Assembly: GCA_025450095.1 (NCBI GenBank)
Contig: JANWID010000024.1
Span: 1-7,496, forward strand
Length of the DNA: 7,496 nt
Direction of reading: 5' to 3'
Source of the DNA: Bacteroidia bacterium
Lineage (GTDB): Bacteria; Bacteroidota; Bacteroidia; AKYH767-A; OLB10
Under the pieces are notes generated by a model, which saw only the letters and a program-made list of their open reading frames with translations, was not told where the DNA came from and made no database searches. Shown in pieces: positions 1-5,903 of the stretch. The position numbers and the translations under genes are program-made. The stretch's first letter is position 1. Each line of letters begins with the position of its first letter.

Positions 1-272
1 AAGGACAATACCGCAACGACCAGGTATACACGTTGCAGGCAGAGTATCGTTGGAATTTTTATAAACGTTGGGGCTTGGTTGCCTTTGCAGGCCTTGCCAG
101 TGCTGTTGAAAAACTTGCCGACATCCCCGATAATGATATCCTGCCTGGCGTTGGGGCGGGACTGCGTTTCAAAATGCTGCCCTCCGAAAAAATTAATATC
201 GGTATTGATGGTGGCGTGGGTAAAGGTGATTACAGTATTACTTTTCGTATAGGCGAGTCGTTTGGAAGATGA
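1..272 (+). CDS. BamA/TamA-like outer-membrane beta-barrel protein, C-terminal fragment
   Basis: The reading frame is open from the window edge (codons in phase with base 3) to TGA at 270-272, so only about the last 89 residues are present and the start lies outside the window. The visible part reads as amphipathic barrel strands: an LQAEYRWNF strand, a basic RRWGLV-like turn (YKRWGLVAFAG), a GVGAGLRF strand, then NIGIDGGVG and a closing ITFRIGESF strand near the C-terminus. This order resembles the end of the bacterial surface antigen (D15/Omp85) barrel, in which an arginine-rich strand, a G-x-GLRF strand and a final G-E-x-F strand are usual. Members sit in the outer membrane and insert or secrete other proteins; some in Bacteroidota are uncharacterised. 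The N-terminal part, which would separate BamA, TamA and patatin-fused types, is missing. The fragment looks more GC-rich than the genes to its right. The family call is fairly likely; the precise role is unknown. Confidence 0.7.
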   Translation, partial: GQYRNDQVYTLQAEYRWNFYKRWGLVAFAGLASAVEKLADIPDNDILPGVGAGLRFKMLPSEKINIGIDGGVGKGDYSITFRIGESFGR

Positions 273-276
273 AAAA

Positions 277-304
277 CAGTTGGCAGTAGGCAGTATGCAG
301 TAGG
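277..304. repeat. Tandem 7-mer array, four units (CAGTAGG type)
   Basis: Four consecutive heptamers read CAGTTGG, CAGTAGG, CAGTATG and CAGTAGG, followed by a partial unit (CGGT). The array begins 4 bases after the barrel gene's stop codon. Similar CAGTAGG-like strings occur often between genes in Bacteroidota, as far as I remember; their function is unknown. Units differ by one or two bases, so the array is old or imperfectly maintained. Confidence 0.7.
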
Positions 305-364
305 CGGTTGCTAATGTGATCAATGGAATCAGATGTTATCTTAAAGTGAAAACGCAAGGCTTTC

Positions 365-394
365 TGTAGAGACGCCATGCATGGCGTCTCTACA
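365..394. repeat. Perfect 30-bp palindrome (GTAGAGACGC type)
   Basis: Bases 365-394 are fully self-complementary with no spacer: the left half is TGTAGAGACGCCATG and the right half its exact reverse complement, centred on ATGCAT. The symmetry stops at the next base on each side. Short palindromes with GTAGAGACG arms are, from memory, a dispersed intergenic family found in Bacteroidota and cyanobacteria, so this is probably a REP-like or non-autonomous repeat. There is no T-run on either side, which argues against a classical terminator. Confidence 0.75.
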
Positions 395-424
395 ATCAGT
401 CTAACGGTTGGAAGGTGAAAAAAA

Positions 425-447
425 GTCATAAAGTCAGTAGTCATAAG
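425..447 (-). repeat. Short array of GTCATAAR octamer units
   Basis: The units are GTCATAAA (425-432), GTCAGTA (433-439) and GTCATAAG (440-447). The reverse complement of the last unit, CTTATGAC, matches the type of unit in the array at 751-782, so the same motif family occurs twice in this spacer in opposite orientation. Function is unknown. Confidence 0.55.
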
Positions 448-525
448 TTATTGATGGGTTGTTCAAATATAGATTCGTCAATGCAATGAGCATATTTTTT
501 TCGGAAGCGAAACTGAATTGTTTTA

Positions 526-601
526 TCGCAGCTGCAGTCCCGCCTGCCTGCTGCAGGCAGGCTTTCCGTTCGCAGGAGCTCACTGCAATCGGGGCTATGG
601 T
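526..601 (-). repeat. Dispersed-repeat-like block interrupted by a nested palindrome
   Basis: Read on the minus strand, this block starts with AGCCCCGATTGCAGTGAG, continues through CGAACGGAAAGC and ends with CGGGACTGCAGCTGCGAT. I remember very similar strings (AGCCCCGAT..., GGAAAGCGGGA...) between genes in many Flavobacteriia and relatives, so I take it as a copy of a dispersed intergenic repeat of unknown function. Between GGAAAGC and GGGACTG about 19 bases of another palindrome appear to be inserted. Boundaries are approximate. The open frames crossing it in both directions are best explained as chance. Confidence 0.45.
542..562. repeat. Palindrome with 10-bp arms (GCCTGCCTGC)
   Basis: GCCTGCCTGC at 542-551 and its exact reverse complement GCAGGCAGGC at 553-562 flank a single T. 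It is far more GC-rich than its surroundings. It falls inside the block at 526-601 and would interrupt an otherwise continuous GGAAAGCGGGA reading on the minus strand, which suggests one repeat inserted into another. Confidence 0.7.
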
Positions 602-663
602 AGCAACGCCTGTTTCATGTGGCATCATTGATTCAGGAGATTTTCTTTAAGCAGAAGTTACTA

Positions 664-694
664 TTTGCAAAATGATTTCTAAACTTTAATTTTG
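664..694 (+). promoter_or_regulatory. Candidate Bacteroidota promoter for the membrane-protein gene
   Basis: TTTG at 664-667, exactly 19 bases, then TAATTTTG at 687-694. This fits the Bacteroidota housekeeping promoter pattern (TTTG at -33, TAnnTTTG at -7) with no mismatch in either box. Transcription would start near 700, giving a leader of roughly 105 bases that includes the octamer array at 751-782. The match comes from reading alone, and AT-rich DNA yields some chance hits. Confidence 0.55.
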
Positions 695-750
695 ACACAT
701 CGTGATAAAACAAATGAAAATCCGAATTGTGATGCGAAAATGACAATTGA

Positions 751-782
751 CCCTATGACTCTATGACCCTATGACCTTATGA
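751..782 (+). repeat. Tandem 8-mer array, four units (CCCTATGA)
   Basis: Four uninterrupted octamers read CCCTATGA, CTCTATGA, CCCTATGA and CCTTATGA. The array ends 22 bases before the ATG of the next gene, so under the promoter proposed at 664-694 it would be transcribed in the leader. Its length could vary between strains by slippage. It is related, in inverted orientation, to the array at 425-447. Confidence 0.75.
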
Positions 783-804
783 CTATTTCTCATGATAACC
801 GAAA

Positions 805-1773
805 ATGTTGCGACCAGCTATCACAAAACTAATTAGCGGACTGTTAAACATCCTGACTTGTGCAGCAGTGTTGATTGTTATTTTATTTAACCAGGATTTT
901 TTTGGTAAAGGCGACAGTTATGCTTTTTTCTTCTGGACAATTCCACTTGCAGTTGGACTTTCCATCAGCGGACAAACAATTCTCCAGCTTTTCAAAACAA
1001 AAGTATTTCTGTTACGAATATTTCTTATTCTGCTGGTTGCCGGATTAATTTCATTCGGTTGGGTTTATTTTATTTATATGATTTTGGGCCCCTGGTTTAA
1101 TACGTTTAGTTTTCCGGTACTTTATATTTGGATTGCCGGAAATGCAATTCAACTTTTATTCCTGGAATGGCGCTTATCCAAACCAACAGAACATCAAAAG
1201 CCTTCAAAACTATTTTTACGACTTCTTCTTTTTCCGATAACTCTAATTTTGACTGTTGTATTAATTTTCTCGTTTTCATATTTAAAGGACTACCTGGCAC
1301 GACCTGATAAAGAAATTTATTTGATACCAGGCAACTTCGAAGGAAAATTCAGAGTAATTTATGGAGAAAGTTGTGGCGATCAACCTGTATATGAAAATGG
1401 GAGAAGAGTTATGAAAATCCCTGACAACGGTATTCTCATTATACAACCGAAATTTCAGACCGGATGGGTAAACAACGAATATTTTCTCATTGACAAAAAT
1501 GGTAAACGAACAAAACTCAATGAATTATTTGATTACAACGAGCGGATAACAAAATCACCGGGAATTTTGATGGGCGGTTCGGGAAGTATAGGCGGCGCGA
1601 TGCCCGATGGAAGCTCTTCCACTGAATCGCCATTGGCAATTCATTACACGGACTTTACAATTTATAACAAGGACACTCTTTCAATTGAAGAAAGGGAATT
1701 TACTTTGAGGGAAAGAAAATTTGACTCACTGACAATGGTGTTAGTGGACAAGTGCCGACAGACTAAGCAATAA
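805..1773 (+). CDS. Multi-pass membrane protein with C-terminal DUF6843-like domain
   Basis: This 322-residue protein has about five hydrophobic segments (roughly residues 12-28, 39-60, 68-93, 101-122 and 137-160), followed by a soluble C-terminal half. With a cytoplasmic N-terminus that half would be outside the inner membrane. It opens with EIYLIPGNFEGKFRVIYG, followed by a KIPDNGILIIQ segment, a GWVNNEYFLID segment and NGKRTKL. This resembles the small Bacteroidota domain I remember as DUF6843; that name is tentative and no function is known. A glycine- and serine-rich stretch follows (about 256-272), then a charged C-terminus. The ATG at 805 is the first possible start, because TAA lies in frame at 796-798. 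No Shine-Dalgarno is visible. The gene seems to stand alone behind the promoter at 664-694 and converges on the regulator gene with 12 bp between stops. No catalytic motif is visible. Confidence 0.8.
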   Translation: MLRPAITKLISGLLNILTCAAVLIVILFNQDFFGKGDSYAFFFWTIPLAVGLSISGQTILQLFKTKVFLLRIFLILLVAGLISFGWVYFIYMILGPWFNTFSFPVLYIWIAGNAIQLLFLEWRLSKPTEHQKPSKLFLRLLLFPITLILTVVLIFSFSYLKDYLARPDKEIYLIPGNFEGKFRVIYGESCGDQPVYENGRRVMKIPDNGILIIQPKFQTGWVNNEYFLIDKNGKRTKLNELFDYNERITKSPGILMGGSGSIGGAMPDGSSSTESPLAIHYTDFTIYNKDTLSIEEREFTLRERKFDSLTMVLVDKCRQTKQ

Positions 1774-1785
1774 ATATTGGTCCAG

Positions 1786-2517
1786 TTATTTGTTTTTCAT
1801 CAGTGACATAAAGTATTGTCGCATCCTGCGTGCAATGATGATTTTTGTACCATCACACATCGTAGCATACTTTGCATCACCTATCGGAGCAATAACTTTG
1901 CTGAGATTAATAATATGTGAACGATGTACACGCATAAACTGATTGGTGTCGAGCTGTTCCTCAACAACTTTGATATTATAAGAAATTACATAATTCCTGT
2001 TTGCCGTCAGGTGGATTCGTGTGTAAGCACCATCCGCTTCAACCCGGATGATATCCGCTATTTTTATCAACACCGAGCGCTGATGAAACGGAATCTTTAA
2101 TGTTAAATTTTCCTGAAGCTTATCGCTTAAAAAAGTTTCGCTTCCATTCGGTCCTTCATTTAAAAGTGTATTTACTTTTTGAACTGCATCAATCAGTTCC
2201 TGGGTATCAACAGGCTTAAGTAAATATTCAGTAACCGAATATTTGAACGCCCGCACAGCATATTCACTGTGAGCCGTAACAAATATGACATGAAATGTAT
2301 AGGGTTTTACTTTTTCAAGCAGATCAAAACCGGTTTCACCTGTCATTTCGATATCCAGGAAGATCAGATCTGGCTGCAACGTATTGATCAGTTGCATGGC
2401 TACATCTACTTCTTCTGCCGAACCTACAACAGTGACATCAGGACAATGATTATTAATCAATATCCTTAGGATTTCAATCCCTTTTGATTCATCATCTATT
2501 ATTATTGCTTTAATCAT
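1786..2517 (-). CDS. LytTR-family response regulator transcription factor
   Basis: The 243-residue protein has the usual two-domain layout. The receiver domain (about 1-118) shows the acidic pair D8/D9, the probable phosphoacceptor D55 in LIFLDIEM, T81 in VIFVTAHS and K101 in YLLKPVD, so all conserved phosphotransfer residues are present. A short linker leads to a LytTR DNA-binding domain (about 138-240) with the typical IIRVEADGAYTRIHL and FMRVHRSHIINLSKV segments. Members of this family bind paired 9-bp direct repeats, often as activators. Its ATG overlaps the kinase stop codon (ATGA, 2514-2517), so the two are surely co-transcribed and probably translationally coupled; the kinase is the expected phosphate donor. 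Matching candidate binding sites lie upstream of the kinase at 5714-5742 and 5834-5862. Length and domain order are normal. Family assignment is secure; the target genes are inferred. Confidence 0.95.
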   Translation of the reverse strand: MIKAIIIDDESKGIEILRILINNHCPDVTVVGSAEEVDVAMQLINTLQPDLIFLDIEMTGETGFDLLEKVKPYTFHVIFVTAHSEYAVRAFKYSVTEYLLKPVDTQELIDAVQKVNTLLNEGPNGSETFLSDKLQENLTLKIPFHQRSVLIKIADIIRVEADGAYTRIHLTANRNYVISYNIKVVEEQLDTNQFMRVHRSHIINLSKVIAPIGDAKYATMCDGTKIIIARRMRQYFMSLMKNK

Positions 2518-5480
2518 ACCATAGTTTTCTTAAACGGTATTTCAATTGTAACACATGTGCCAATGGGGTTCCCCTGTTCATCTTTCAAATCGATGGTATA
2601 ATTTCTAAGTTTCCCTTTAAACAATATACTTAGTGCTTCGATTCGTTCATTAACAATAGTCGTTCCCATTGATTTGTGTTCTGCGTCGGCTGGTTTCAGT
2701 TTTGCTGCTTCTGCCCTGCCAATACCATTATCTGTGATGGTACATATCAAAACCGAATCCGATGATGTGAAATCAACTTCCACCTTTGCTTCTCCTTTTT
2801 TGTACCTGATCCCGTGTTTTATAGAATTTTCTACGAACGGCTGAATCAGCATGCCGGGAATATCAATTTCTTCAGGGTTTAATTTCTCACCTACGGTTAT
2901 AGAATACTTGAATTTATTTTCAAACCGCAGCTCTTCAAGCTCCATATAAAGTTTTAACATTTCGATCTCTTCATTTAATGTAATATATTCTGTCCGGGAC
3001 TGGTCAAGGATAAGCCGGATAAGTTTTGAGAATTTGGAAATGTAGAATTGAGCGGATTCGGGATCCTTTTTAGCTATGTAATACTTTATGGAATTCAAAA
3101 CGTTAAAAGTAAAATGAGGATTCATTTGTGAGCGAAGTGCATTCAGGTTTAGCTCTGAGAATTTTTTATTTAGTGCATTTCTTTCATCCGATTTATTTTG
3201 AATGGTCTTAATTCTGGCATTTGCAACTCCAATGATGATCATCATCATGCATAATGCAGCTAAAATCCTGAAAAAATCGGTTTTATAAAATGATGGCGCT
3301 ATTGAAAAATACAGCTCTACGGGAGCGTTTGAATCATTTTCATATGAGGCCAGTAACTGAAATATATAGTATCCGCTATTAAGACCTGAAAAACGGACAT
3401 CCCTGTTCAGGGTAGTACGCCAGGTAGTGTCCAGTCCAAGAAGACGATATCTATAAATAATATTTTTAGAATTCCGGAATGAAAGGCCCGTAAATGAAAT
3501 ATCAACGTTATTTTGTTTATGATTTAATGAATAAGTAGGGGCAAGGGTTGTATCGTGATCATTAATCCTTACGGTTGTTATATACAAGGGGAGTGGAATT
3601 ATTTTATTGGATACCTGTTCTTTATTAATGAAATTTAGTCCTTCATTGGTAGCTGCAAAAACCCCTGCTTCATTTATTGCCAGGCCATTAATTTCATCAG
3701 AAACAAGTCCATTATTTATTCTATAACGATCGATAGTGTAGGTAAATGGGAAGTAATCAGTGATGGTTATCCGGCTGATTCCTTTATTGGTACCTGCCCA
3801 TATGATACTATCTTCTACAGCAATACAATTTATATTATCACTGGTGAGACCATCACTGGTGACAATATTTTTAATGTTTCTGTCGCTGTAAATGAATATA
3901 CCATTACTCCGTGTGCCGATTGCGATAAAATTATTTTTCAATTCATTCAGCGCTGTAATTCGGGAGCCCAGGAGCCCGGCCGTTGTGTCAACCGGAACAA
4001 ATTTAGAATTCTTTAAAAGATACAGAACGTTCCAGGATCCTGAAAATAAACGGCCTTGAGAATCTTCCAATAGTGCATTCGACTTTAATTTATTTTCATT
4101 TAAAAAGTGTTGAGATTTCTTTCTGGAATTAAAACTGAAAACGTATTCACTCGTACTTCCTAAAATATTTCCATTGGAATGAGGTACTAACATAGAAAGT
4201 GAAGGAAGAACAAATAGCCTGTTGTTCATCCATTCAGCGGTGTAAATTTCACCGGAATTAATTCCAAATTTGATGATTCCGCCAAGCATTATTTCCCTGG
4301 CCGACTTGTTATAATAAATGGAATTAATATATTCAATTGAAGAATTGAAATGTTTTTTCAGATCAATATTGTCAATGGATTGCCTGGTGAGGTTATACTT
4401 AATCAAAATTCCATTTGACGTAGTAAAATATAATTCGGATCCGGATCCGTTTGAAATAGCAGTTATTTTTTCATGTAAAAGCTTGCCGCTGATCTCAAAA
4501 CTGGAGCTGTTTTTGGATGCAAGATAAAATAATCCATTTTCCAGGGTGCTTAGCCATGTCCCACCTTCAAAATCATTGTAAATATGTGAAACGGAGAGAT
4601 CCCTGAGATAATGGGAAGTCACATTCAAAGATGAATCGCTTACATATACGCCGTCATGGTAGGTACCAATCCATATACTGTTATTCTCGTCTTCAAAAAC
4701 ATTCAGTATGGGGGATTTCATTTTTTTAACTTCATAAGCGCCTGAAGGACGGATGCGAATCAGAAATCGTTCACAGTAAAAAACAAGGTCATTATTCCGG
4801 AGTTTAGATGTAGCAAAGTGATGATAGGATATAGGTTCATTGATCACAATACTGAATGTATCACGTAAGGTCTCGACCTGTAATTTGGTGACGGAATTAT
4901 CTTGTCCTTTCTGATAATATGTTGTTACCGAAGAATCACGGGTTGCGTTAATCGTAAATAAACTGTTTGGGTCATGATTTTCATTTATTATCAACTTTCC
5001 AGCAGCTGTAATTGTGTAATAAGCACCTTCAATGCTATTCAGGTGAATATTATCCGACTGGTCAGCGTACAGCGATGTTATAATTGTATTGCTCAGGTTA
5101 GAACGAATAATGTTATTGAATTTGTAGGGGTAAATTTTCCCGTCTTTGAAATAACTTAATAAACAGTTGTAGGATATAAACCATATTCTGTCCTGCTGGT
5201 CTTTGTATAGTTTAATAACGGAATTGTCGGGTAACGAATCTTTATTATCGTATGTCCGGAACGTATAGCCATCATACCGGACAGCCCCTCGGTCTGTTGA
5301 AAACCACAGGTTATTTTGAGGATCCGAAGTGATCTGGTAAACTTCGGAGCTGGGCAGCCCATCACGGGGTGTAAAGTGTTTAAAATCGGGCACCCATTGC
5401 TGGGCGCTTGAGGTGAAACAAAGGAAGAAGAAGATATATTTGAGTAAAAACCTGGAATCAATATCTTTAATCAACTGCAT
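2514..5480 (-). CDS. LytS-type sensor histidine kinase with periplasmic Reg_prop propeller and Y_Y_Y domain
   Basis: From the chosen start the protein has 988 residues. Residues 1-26 form a signal peptide or anchor (hydrophobic YIFFFLCFTSSA, then QQ). A long periplasmic region (about 36-620) contains Reg_prop propeller blades such as DGLPSSEVYQI...NLWFST, FEDENNSIWIGT and VEDSIIWAGTNKGI. A Y_Y_Y domain follows (about 655-730), then one membrane helix (about 736-754) and a probable coiled coil. The His_kinase domain carries LRSQMNPHFTFNVLNSI with phosphoacceptor H789. The ATPase domain has the N-box PFVENSIKHG (N885), DNGIG (917-921) and a later SMGT. It should sense an extracellular or periplasmic signal and phosphorylate the adjoining LytTR regulator. 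Unlike hybrid SusR/HTCS sensors, it has no fused receiver or AraC domain. The frame extends upstream to an ATG at 5576, but those 32 extra residues would precede the signal peptide and read through a perfect hairpin, so ATG 5480 is preferred. Confidence 0.92.
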   Translation of the reverse strand: MQLIKDIDSRFLLKYIFFFLCFTSSAQQWVPDFKHFTPRDGLPSSEVYQITSDPQNNLWFSTDRGAVRYDGYTFRTYDNKDSLPDNSVIKLYKDQQDRIWFISYNCLLSYFKDGKIYPYKFNNIIRSNLSNTIITSLYADQSDNIHLNSIEGAYYTITAAGKLIINENHDPNSLFTINATRDSSVTTYYQKGQDNSVTKLQVETLRDTFSIVINEPISYHHFATSKLRNNDLVFYCERFLIRIRPSGAYEVKKMKSPILNVFEDENNSIWIGTYHDGVYVSDSSLNVTSHYLRDLSVSHIYNDFEGGTWLSTLENGLFYLASKNSSSFEISGKLLHEKITAISNGSGSELYFTTSNGILIKYNLTRQSIDNIDLKKHFNSSIEYINSIYYNKSAREIMLGGIIKFGINSGEIYTAEWMNNRLFVLPSLSMLVPHSNGNILGSTSEYVFSFNSRKKSQHFLNENKLKSNALLEDSQGRLFSGSWNVLYLLKNSKFVPVDTTAGLLGSRITALNELKNNFIAIGTRSNGIFIYSDRNIKNIVTSDGLTSDNINCIAVEDSIIWAGTNKGISRITITDYFPFTYTIDRYRINNGLVSDEINGLAINEAGVFAATNEGLNFINKEQVSNKIIPLPLYITTVRINDHDTTLAPTYSLNHKQNNVDISFTGLSFRNSKNIIYRYRLLGLDTTWRTTLNRDVRFSGLNSGYYIFQLLASYENDSNAPVELYFSIAPSFYKTDFFRILAALCMMMIIIGVANARIKTIQNKSDERNALNKKFSELNLNALRSQMNPHFTFNVLNSIKYYIAKKDPESAQFYISKFSKLIRLILDQSRTEYITLNEEIEMLKLYMELEELRFENKFKYSITVGEKLNPEEIDIPGMLIQPFVENSIKHGIRYKKGEAKVEVDFTSSDSVLICTITDNGIGRAEAAKLKPADAEHKSMGTTIVNERIEALSILFKGKLRNYTIDLKDEQGNPIGTCVTIEIPFKKTMV

Positions 5481-5526
5481 TCCCACATTGTGATTTTCAC
5501 GCAATTTAAAATAAAGATTTGAATAT

Positions 5527-5564
5527 AAACAAATCCCGGTTTGTGAATTGACCGGGATTTGTTT
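5527..5564. other. Perfect 14-bp stem, 10-base loop hairpin in the kinase leader
   Basis: AAACAAATCCCGGT (5527-5540) is the exact reverse complement of 5551-5564, with loop TTGTGAATTG. On both strands the GC core (CCCGGT/ACCGGG) is followed by ATTTGTTT, which is terminator-like, but the U-tract is interrupted and lies inside the stem. It sits 46 bp upstream of the kinase ATG at 5480. If transcription starts near 5668 it is in the leader RNA and could act as an attenuator or stability element; otherwise it may be a weak bidirectional terminator. Confidence 0.6.
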
Positions 5565-5581
5565 GAAAAATCGCAAAAATT

Positions 5582-5590
5582 ACCGTTAAG
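5582..5590 (+). promoter_or_regulatory. Single LytTR-like 9-mer
   Basis: ACCGTTAAG matches every position of the LytTR recognition pattern [TA][AC][CA]GTTN[AG][TG]. No second 9-mer lies at the expected spacing on either side, so it is at best a half-site. It would fall inside the proposed kinase leader. A chance match in several hundred bases is quite possible. Confidence 0.2.
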
Positions 5591-5672
5591 GAAGTAAAAG
5601 TTTGAACAAATTAATTGTTTTAAAAGTTGCCTACTCTGAACGCTTTTCGGCTTCCGCGAGTTATTCCATAAC

Positions 5673-5703
5673 CAAACCTATAAACAAAATATTCTCATTC
5701 AAC
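5673..5703 (-). promoter_or_regulatory. Candidate promoter of the kinase-regulator operon
   Basis: On the minus strand the -7 box TAGGTTTG (5680 to 5673) matches TAnnTTTG exactly. GTTG (5703 to 5700) lies exactly 19 bases upstream and differs from the TTTG -33 box by one base. Transcription would begin near 5668, giving a leader of about 188 bases that includes the hairpin at 5527-5564. The LytTR-type operator at 5714-5742 ends 10 bp upstream of the -33 box, a usual activator position. The same TAGGTTTGG string occurs at the mirror-image position for the divergent gene. Confidence 0.5.
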
Positions 5704-5713
5704 CAAAAATTTG

Positions 5714-5742
5714 ACAAGCGGTATTGCTTTTTGATGAACGGT
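5714..5742 (-). promoter_or_regulatory. Candidate LytTR operator facing the kinase operon
   Basis: On the minus strand, ACCGTTCAT (5742 to 5734) matches [TA][AC][CA]GTTN[AG][TG] fully. After an 11-bp spacer, ACCGCTTGT (5722 to 5714) matches at all but one position (C for the first T of GTT). Paired 9-bp direct repeats about two helical turns apart are the known LytTR-domain target; spacers of about 12-13 bp are usual. The pair is 33 bp upstream of the TAGGTTTGG box. Together with its inverted partner at 5834-5862 it suggests autoregulation by the neighbouring LytTR regulator. Confidence 0.55.
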
Positions 5743-5833
5743 TAAATATCGGGCTATAAAACAGGGAAACATACGTACACACCGTCATAGCCCCTGTTCA
5801 CCTACAAATAGAGGCTTTCTGCCCCCTGACAAG

Positions 5834-5862
5834 GCCGTTCATCAAACAATTTTACCGTTTGC
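5834..5862 (+). promoter_or_regulatory. Candidate LytTR operator facing the SBBP gene
   Basis: GCCGTTCAT (5834-5842) and ACCGTTTGC (5854-5862) are direct repeats with an 11-bp spacer. Each differs from the LytTR pattern by one terminal base. Apart from the spacer this is an inverted copy of 5714-5742: the first 9-mers share CCGTTCAT and the second share ACCG. The spacers differ in sequence but have the same length, as expected for protein contacts on one DNA face. It lies 33 bp upstream of TAGGTTTGG at 5896, so the secreted-protein gene is a likely target. Confidence 0.5.
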
Positions 5863-5895
5863 CAAAAACCCAGGGGGTTGTATCACAAAATTCGT

Positions 5896-5903
5896 TAGGT
5901 TTG
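5896..5903 (+). promoter_or_regulatory. Candidate -7 box for the SBBP gene, activator-dependent
   Basis: TAGGTTTG matches the Bacteroidota -7 pattern TAnnTTTG exactly and, with the next G, is identical over nine bases to the minus-strand box at 5680-5672. No TTTG stands 19 bases upstream (the bases there are GGGG; GTTG at 5877-5880 is only 15 bases away), so the promoter would need an activator. The operator at 5834-5862 is placed for that. Transcription would start near 5909, leaving a long leader of about 290 bases. Confidence 0.45.

Larger units (their letters stand above)
273..804. other. Repeat-rich intergenic spacer, no convincing gene
   Basis: This 532-bp stretch separates the barrel gene from the membrane-protein gene. 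Open frames here on either strand are short, run through palindromes and resemble no protein I know, so I call no gene. It contains a 7-mer array (277-304), a perfect 30-bp palindrome (365-394), two arrays of related octamers in opposite orientation (425-447 and 751-782), a dispersed-repeat-like block with a nested palindrome (526-601) and a promoter candidate (664-694). None of the hairpins is followed by a T-run, so no clear intrinsic terminator for the barrel gene is visible. Confidence 0.7.

Noticed and set aside
238..444. Minus-strand frame of 68 residues over the end of the barrel gene.
   Set aside because: It overlaps the barrel gene antisense and crosses the 7-mer array and the 30-bp palindrome; no family resemblance.
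434..650. Open frames of about 63 residues on both strands across the repeat block.
   Set aside because: They read straight through the nested palindrome and repeat block, overlap each other, have no start signal and resemble no protein; the coding capacity is a by-product of the repeats.
4435..4452. Repeated GGATCC within the kinase gene.
   Set aside because: It is a short coding coincidence (an NGSGS-type loop) with no sign of an element.
5156..5461. Minus-strand frame of 101 residues inside the kinase gene.
   Set aside because: It is an alternative frame of the propeller coding sequence, rich in residues typical of out-of-frame reading, with no independent signal.
5481..5576. Kinase start at ATG 5576, adding 32 residues.
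   Set aside because: The extra residues would precede a normal signal peptide and encode a perfect hairpin; ATG 5480 gives a standard exported N-terminus.
5703..5868. Small transposon-like element, since CCAAAAA occurs at both outer edges of the inverted repeat.
   Set aside because: The right copy overlaps the arm instead of flanking it, and the equal 11-bp and 33-bp spacings point to regulation, not target duplication.
5697..5900. Integron attC-like site, because ATTCAAC (5697-5703) and GTTAGGT (5894-5900) fit the RYYYAAC and GTTRRRY core patterns around an inverted repeat.
   Set aside because: The cores are not complementary to each other, there is no cassette-like gene order, and the region is better explained by paired operators and promoters.
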